From: Candidatus Avipropionibacterium avicola
Lineage (GTDB): Bacteria > Actinomycetota > Actinomycetes > Propionibacteriales > Propionibacteriaceae
Length of the DNA: 10,539 nucleotides
Direction of reading: 5' to 3'
Assembly (NCBI GenBank): GCA_018715445.1
Contig: DVLP01000013.1
Span: forward strand, 1 to 10,539
A program made the translations under genes and the position numbers. Shown piece after piece: positions 6,934 through 10,539 of this stretch; within the stretch, counting starts at the first letter, position 1; every line of letters begins with the position of its first letter. The notes under the pieces were generated by a model. It saw nothing but the letters and a program-made list of their open reading frames with translations. It was not told the DNA's origin and did not search any database.

Positions 6934-8352
6934 TTGGCCAGCCGCAAGGACCTGCTGAAGGCGCACAAGTTCACCGCTGACCGACTGGTGAAGGCGCTGG
7001 TGACACGCGACCCCGATCAGCTCGACCAGCCCTTGCGTCGCAGCTCGATGGGGATCTTCGCGAGCATCATGATCGCCGTGGTCGTGATGGCCGGTTTCGG
7101 TGTCGTCGGGCTGCTCAAGCCCGGCAACAACACCACCTGGAAGCAGAGCGAGACCCTGGTGGTCATCGACTCCGAGGCGGGGCAGGTCTACTGGTACCGC
7201 AACCCGACGCTCTACCCGATGACCAACATCACCTCGGCCAAACTGGCGGCCGCCACCGACGACGGCGCCCCCGCCGAGGTCGTCAGCCTCAAGTCCAAGT
7301 CCCTCCAGGGGGTGGAGCGCGGACCCGTGCTCGGGATCCCCGAGGCACCGCGCCAGCTGCCCCGGACCGAGGACCTCGGGCTCTATCCGGTCCAGGTCTG
7401 CGCCACCGCGCCGGATGCGGCTCGCGACAACCAGCGCCACACCACGCTGCGGTTCGGCGAGGGTGCCGAGGCCACGGCCGACCGGTCGGTGCCGGTCTTC
7501 CTGGTCGACGGTCAGGGCAACGAGTACCTGGTCGCCGACGGAGTGGCCCACCGTGTGCCCAAGCAGGACAAGGCCGAGCAGTCCGCCCTGTCGGTGATGT
7601 TGCGCTACCCCCGCTTCACCGGCGCGTACGGGTTGTTGTCGACGATCCCGGTCGGGTCGGAGCTGACCCCGGAGCGCATCCTCGACGGGGTCGACGACCT
7701 CGGCGACGATGCCGGCCGCACGGTCGGCAAGGCAGCGAAGGTGGGCGACCTGGTGCAGGCCGCCGACGGATCGAGCACCTACGTCCTGCTGTCAGGTGGG
7801 CTGGCCGAGATCCGGCCGCTGGAGTTCAAGGTGCTGGAGAACGCGGGCCATCCGGTCTCGGAGGTGCCCTCCGGCGAGATCGCGTTGAACATGGGACCCC
7901 AGGAGGCCTCGCCGGCCGCCGGGGACCTGCCGACCGACCTGCCGCCCGAGCCGACCGAGCCGGGGATGGTCGAGGGTCCGTTGTGCGCCACCTGGAGCGA
8001 CGAGGGTGAGGCCCCGTCGCTGTCGATCGACATCACTCCGCCGGAGTACACCCTCAACGACGGTGACGAGCCGGACCCCCGCCAGGCCGTTGTGGTCTCC
8101 AGCCTGCCCGGCAAGGGTGCCCTGTTGGCCAACACCCTCACCACCGGTGACCCGCAGACCGGCATCCTGCTGGTCGACGGCCATCGCTACCCGATCGCCG
8201 ACCGGGTCGCCCTCTCGGCGCTGGGCTACGGCGAGGTCGAGATGTCACGGACCAGCACCGCGATCATCAACCTGATCCCGGTCGGCCTGCCCGACGGCGC
8301 TCCCCTGTCGACCGACCGTGCCGGCTGCGGCGAGTCCGGCTGCCCCACCTGA
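6934..8352 (+). CDS. eccB: EccB, bitopic subunit with large extracytoplasmic domain, type VII secretion system
   Basis: Core ESX subunit with one membrane helix and a large domain outside the membrane. The 472-residue product begins with the family-typical cytosolic segment (MASRKDLLKAHKFTADRLVK, then ALVTRDPDQLDQPLRRS), followed by one helix (about 39-61). The outer domain opens with the EccB-like pattern ETLVVIDSEAGQVYWYRNPT and LYPMTNITSAKLA. Cysteines at 156 and 351 sit close to the pair reported to form a disulfide in mycobacterial EccB1. A second pair ends the protein (CGESGCPT). The TTG start is supported by GGAGGA nine bases upstream and by the exact match to the family N-terminus. 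Divergent from eccE. A 75-bp repeat follows 28 bases after the stop. Confidence 0.95.
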   Translation: MASRKDLLKAHKFTADRLVKALVTRDPDQLDQPLRRSSMGIFASIMIAVVVMAGFGVVGLLKPGNNTTWKQSETLVVIDSEAGQVYWYRNPTLYPMTNITSAKLAAATDDGAPAEVVSLKSKSLQGVERGPVLGIPEAPRQLPRTEDLGLYPVQVCATAPDAARDNQRHTTLRFGEGAEATADRSVPVFLVDGQGNEYLVADGVAHRVPKQDKAEQSALSVMLRYPRFTGAYGLLSTIPVGSELTPERILDGVDDLGDDAGRTVGKAAKVGDLVQAADGSSTYVLLSGGLAEIRPLEFKVLENAGHPVSEVPSGEIALNMGPQEASPAAGDLPTDLPPEPTEPGMVEGPLCATWSDEGEAPSLSIDITPPEYTLNDGDEPDPRQAVVVSSLPGKGALLANTLTTGDPQTGILLVDGHRYPIADRVALSALGYGEVEMSRTSTAIINLIPVGLPDGAPLSTDRAGCGESGCPT

Positions 8353-8379
8353 TCCACGGAGTTTCGTCCGCTGCTGCCT

Positions 8380-8454
8380 CGTACGATCCACGTACTTCTC
8401 CCTGGTTGACGCCCGCCACAGCGTGCGTGGATCCACGGAAATGGGCGTGGATCC
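8380..8454. repeat. 75-bp direct repeat, copy 1 (two potential hairpins)
   Basis: Matches 8916-8990 at 71 of 75 positions with no gaps. It contains GTACG-ATCCA-CGTAC (8381-8395), able to form a five-pair hairpin, and two perfect palindromes CGTGGATCCACG at 8426-8437 and 8446-8457, which can fold on each other across GAAATGGG. The four differences from copy 2 (8406, 8417, 8421, 8422) all fall between the two hairpins. It begins 28 bases after the eccB stop, and its right end abuts the first codon of the Nudix ORF. A further GATCCACGGA occurs at 8351-8360. No T-run follows, so a simple terminator is not evident. Function unknown. Confidence 0.92.
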
Positions 8455-8457
8455 ACG

Positions 8458-8895
8458 GTGGTCGACCGCAGACGGGACGACGGCACCACGGAGGTCCTGT
8501 TGATCCGGCGGGCTGACACCGGTCGGTGGTCGAATGTCGCCGGCATCATCGAACCGGGTGAGGAACCGGCAGATGCTGCGGAACGGGAGACCCTGGAGGA
8601 AGCACGAGTCGTCGTCGTGGCCGAGAAGCTCGTCTGGGTGCGGGTCCTGCCACCGATGCAGTGGGCCAACGGTGATCAGGCCCAGTCCCTCGACCTAGTG
8701 TTCCGCTGCCGCCATGTCTCGGGCGATCCGGCTCCACTCGACGGCGAGAACACCGACCCAGCATGGTTCGGACTCGACGAGCTGCCCCCGCTGCCGAGCC
8801 GTCACCTGGAACGCATCGAGGTGGCCCTGGCCGACGAGCCGGCGACCCGGTTCGAGCGCAACGGCCCGACCGGAAGCGACCGCACCGAACCGTGA
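8458..8895 (+). CDS. Nudix hydrolase, probably 5'-truncated
   Basis: The 145-residue product has a Nudix box at 29-51: G29, E35, R43-E44, E47-E48, the residues that bind Mg2+ and cut nucleoside-diphosphate-linked substrates. Two box positions deviate: T45 where a hydrophobic residue is usual and R50 where Gly is expected. Later segments (VLPPMQWANGDQAQSLDLVF at 63-82, then ENTDPAWFGLDELPPL) are like actinobacterial Nudix proteins that, as I recall them, have about 20-25 more residues before the first strand. Here the frame upstream of GTG 8458 enters the 75-bp repeat and reaches a stop at 8407 without another start codon or a ribosome-binding site. The repeat therefore seems to have replaced the native 5' end. 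The core fold looks intact, so it may be a functional short form or a decaying gene. Substrate cannot be told. Confidence 0.85.
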   Translation: MVDRRRDDGTTEVLLIRRADTGRWSNVAGIIEPGEEPADAAERETLEEARVVVVAEKLVWVRVLPPMQWANGDQAQSLDLVFRCRHVSGDPAPLDGENTDPAWFGLDELPPLPSRHLERIEVALADEPATRFERNGPTGSDRTEP

Positions 8896-8915
8896 TCGGA
8901 CCTCGGACCCAACCC

Positions 8916-8990
8916 CGTACGATCCACGTACTTCTCCCTGGCTGACGCCCGCTACACGGTGCGTGGATCCACGGAAATGGGCGTGGATCC
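8916..8990. repeat. 75-bp direct repeat, copy 2
   Basis: Second copy of the element at 8380-8454, in the same orientation, starting 21 bases after the Nudix stop. The small hairpin (8917-8931) and the first CGTGGATCCACG palindrome (8962-8973) are identical to copy 1. The second palindrome is cut short after GTGGATCC at 8990, where a G-run begins, but GGATCCACG can still pair with CGTGGATCC across the same eight-base loop. No transposase or target-site duplication is visible. Confidence 0.92.
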
Positions 8991-9007
8991 GGGGGGTAGG
9001 GGTTGCG

Positions 9008-9037
9008 CGGACGCGTTCGTGCGTGCGGACGCGTCCG
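9008..9037. terminator. Possible bidirectional terminator hairpin between Nudix and SGNH genes
   Basis: CGGACGCGT (9008-9016) pairs perfectly with ACGCGTCCG (9029-9037) around a 12-base loop, giving a nine-pair GC-rich stem between convergent stop codons. The right arm also belongs to a self-complementary 12-mer (9026-9037). No T-run is present, which is common for actinobacterial terminators. Confidence 0.45.
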
Positions 9038-9044
9038 TACGGGG

Positions 9045-9980
9045 TCAGCTCTCGTCGCGTTCGGAGAACTCGTCGGCCAGCTCGACCGGGGTGAGTTCGG
9101 GTCGCTTGGCCACCAGTCCCTGGTCGTGACGGATGCCGCGGATGCCGCGGGACAGCCAGGGGCCGAAGTGGCGCCGGGCCCACTCCCAGTCGCCGGCGAC
9201 GCGTTCGCGCCACTCCTGGGCCTCCAGGGCGAGGTGGCCGAGTCGCTCGGAGTGCAACGGGAAGGGTCCGGGAGCCGGGGCGGGCAGGTCACCGGTGTGC
9301 TCGGCCCGCTCACGCGCGATGTCCTCGTCGAGGTCGTCGGGCAGCGGTTCGGCCCAGTCGTCGAAACCGGGCAGCCCGAGCAGCCAGGCCATCCCGCGGG
9401 CGACCCGTTCATGGCCCAGGGCATTGCCGTGCAGGCGGTCCTCGAACCACAGGCGCGGATCGGCGGCGACCGGGAACTGTTCCAGGTCGAGCAACAGCAC
9501 CTCGTACCGTTCGCACTCGGTGCGCAGCACCTGGTTGAGCCGCAGGATCCGGTCGCGGGCCAGTCGACCGCCCAGTGGGTTGATCGTGGTCGGGTCCGGC
9601 ATCCCCAGCGTCATCACCGTCATGCCGGCACCACGGGCCTCGGAGAACATCACGGCCAGATGTTGGCGGATCGCGTCGAAGTCCGGGTTGAGGCCGAGGC
9701 AGTCGTTGACCCCACCGGTGATCGTCAGCAGGTCCGGCGCCATCGCCAGGGCCTGGTCGAACTGGAGGGTACGGACCTCGCTGACGATCTGTCCGCGCAG
9801 CGCGAGGTTGGCGTACAGCACCGGGTCCGTGGCGCCCTCGGCCTGCGCGTGGGCGCTGAGGATCATCGCGAGCCGGTCGGCCCAGCCGCGGTAGCCTCCA
9901 CGGGGATCCAGATCCTCCAGGCCTTCTGTGGCCGAGTCCCCGATGGCTACATATCGATGGAAGGTGTCCACGTCAACCAT
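9045..9980 (-). CDS. SGNH/GDSL-family hydrolase (esterase/lipase-like)
   Basis: A serine ester hydrolase of the SGNH superfamily, with all four sequence blocks visible: AIGDSATEG with nucleophile S16; NLALRG (N58, G63) for the oxyanion hole; GGVND with N92; and DRLHGN with D181 and H184. The catalytic core fills residues 8-200. A charged C-terminal tail of about 110 residues, rich in Arg, Glu and Trp, is extra compared with the core. No signal peptide or membrane helix is seen, so it probably acts in the cytosol; substrate unknown. The ATG at 9980 has no Shine-Dalgarno. A GTG three codons in (9971) lies seven bases after a TANNNT box and could be a leaderless start. The gene follows the M23-like gene by 25 bases on the same strand. 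Confidence 0.92.
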   Translation of the reverse strand: MVDVDTFHRYVAIGDSATEGLEDLDPRGGYRGWADRLAMILSAHAQAEGATDPVLYANLALRGQIVSEVRTLQFDQALAMAPDLLTITGGVNDCLGLNPDFDAIRQHLAVMFSEARGAGMTVMTLGMPDPTTINPLGGRLARDRILRLNQVLRTECERYEVLLLDLEQFPVAADPRLWFEDRLHGNALGHERVARGMAWLLGLPGFDDWAEPLPDDLDEDIARERAEHTGDLPAPAPGPFPLHSERLGHLALEAQEWRERVAGDWEWARRHFGPWLSRGIRGIRHDQGLVAKRPELTPVELADEFSERDES

Positions 9981-10009
9981 CGTAGGTCGATTTGTCGACT
10001 GACGGTCAC
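9979..10009 (-). promoter_or_regulatory. Putative promoter of the SGNH hydrolase gene
   Basis: Read on the minus strand: GTGACC (10004-10009) as a -35-like box, a 19-base spacer, and TACGAT (9979-9984) as the -10. Seven bases later comes the in-frame GTG at 9971. If used, the mRNA would be leaderless and would start three codons after the annotated ATG. The -35 box overlaps the stop codon of the upstream gene. Confidence 0.35.
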
Positions 10010-10539
10010 CACGGCGAGTGATCAGCCCGGGTGAGGCGACGATCCTCGTACATCTGCCAGAACAGCAACCACGGGTCGAGTGCGATCAACTTGTCCTCGT
10101 CCTGCACGCGGAAGACGAAGTGGGAGTGCTCCACGACCCCCGGGAGTGCCCCGGCTGACTCGGCGTAGTGCGTACCCGCCGGGATGGGCTCACCCTCCGG
10201 CACCAGGAGCCGGATCAGGTGGTGCGACTGCAACACCCAGGTCGCCCCATTCGGCCACGTGTGGACACCACGCCAGCGGTTGTTGTTGGCGTCCTGACCG
10301 ACCCGGTCGAACATCTCGTGGCTGTCGATCGGGAACGGCGTCCACAGCGGAGTCCCGGCCGGATGGTTGATGTCGAGACCGCCATGAGCCTCGGTCCCGC
10401 AGTACGGCCCCATCCAGACGTCTTCGCCGCGATAGCTCTCTGCGATGCGGAGGCCACCGTCGGGAAGCGGGCACCACGGGTGCAACAGCACCGGGCAGAT
10501 GCGCGCACGCTCATCCCAGACGGCCAGTCGGAGCGCCTT
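10006..10539 (-). CDS. C-terminal part of a protein with an M23 (LytM-like) peptidase-type domain (5' end outside window)
   Basis: The frame is open to the right edge; 177 residues are visible and the true start is outside (a GTG at 10491 is internal). I assign M23-like from motif order and spacing: EAHGGLDINHPAGTPL (H52, D56) resembles the HxxxD zinc site followed by the usual aGTPv turn; SHHL (H107) falls where the catalytic His precedes Leu; PEGEPIPAGTHYAESAG matches the GdxVxaGqxIGxxG stretch; and HSHFVFRV (H138, H140) matches the HxH zinc site. Spacings of 55 and 33 residues fit the family. If right, the fold is that of zinc endopeptidases that cut peptidoglycan cross-links. The match is weak in between (an unusual DANNNRW segment), so a non-peptidase duplicated hybrid motif domain is possible. 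No export signal can be judged. Confidence 0.6.
   Translation of the reverse strand, partial: KALRLAVWDERARICPVLLHPWCPLPDGGLRIAESYRGEDVWMGPYCGTEAHGGLDINHPAGTPLWTPFPIDSHEMFDRVGQDANNNRWRGVHTWPNGATWVLQSHHLIRLLVPEGEPIPAGTHYAESAGALPGVVEHSHFVFRVQDEDKLIALDPWLLFWQMYEDRRLTRADHSPW

Noticed and set aside
6352..7551. Minus-strand open frame of 399 codons spanning the eccE/eccB divergent region
   Set aside because: It overlaps both real genes and the intergenic promoter region and has no family-like segment.
8245..8436. Small minus-strand reading frames through the 75-bp repeats (AGGGAG followed by GTG in each copy)
   Set aside because: The shared peptide stretch follows from the repeat identity, and the frames diverge into unrelated sequence outside the repeat; no evidence of coding.
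8380..8990. Integron cassette or CRISPR array
   Set aside because: No integrase, no GTTRRRY-type core in the repeat, only two copies, and a 461-bp gene-bearing spacer; neither system fits.
9131..9150. Short tandem GGATGCCGC duplication inside the SGNH gene
   Set aside because: In-frame and explained by the protein repeat Arg-Gly-Ile; nothing suggests a separate element.

Overview
The window is GC-rich DNA with strong third-codon-position GC bias and long spurious antisense ORFs. Its core is a type VII secretion (ESX) locus, so the source is almost certainly a high-GC actinobacterium. The gene layout and the single-chain EccC resemble non-mycobacterial ESX loci (Streptomyces, Propionibacteriales or Nocardioides-type) more than the five mycobacterial ones. 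I cannot name the genus from sequence alone.

Positions 1-8352 hold the T7SS membrane machinery. eccC (minus strand, C-terminus beyond the left edge) diverges from eccD (plus strand). eccD converges on a two-gene minus-strand unit: eccE followed by an unrecognised ESX-locus gene coupled to it by an ATGA overlap. eccE in turn diverges from eccB (plus). All four conserved inner-membrane core components (EccB, EccC, EccD, EccE) are therefore present, in a +/- alternating arrangement with two divergent control regions (3228-3378 and 6795-6933). EccC would supply ATP-driven substrate recognition and export, EccD the multi-helix membrane vestibule, EccB the extracytoplasmic part, and EccE the peripheral stabilising subunit. 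The extra gene after eccE encodes a soluble protein with a disordered basic N-terminus and what looks like a degenerate P-loop NTPase core. No WXG100 (Esx) substrates and no mycosin protease lie in the window; they may lie beyond the left edge.

Positions 8353-9044 form a small island. A Nudix hydrolase gene, which looks truncated at its 5' end, sits between two near-identical 75-bp direct repeats (71/75 matches), each about 20-30 bp after the stop codon of a plus-strand gene. Each repeat carries two potential hairpins, and all four differences between the copies fall outside them.

Positions 9045-10539 carry two minus-strand genes: a cytoplasmic-looking SGNH/GDSL hydrolase and, upstream of it, the C-terminal part of a protein with the spaced histidine/aspartate pattern of M23 (LytM-like) metallopeptidases, which runs off the right edge.

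Two themes deserve a second look: the unrecognised EccE-coupled protein, and the hairpin-bearing repeat pair enclosing the truncated Nudix gene.
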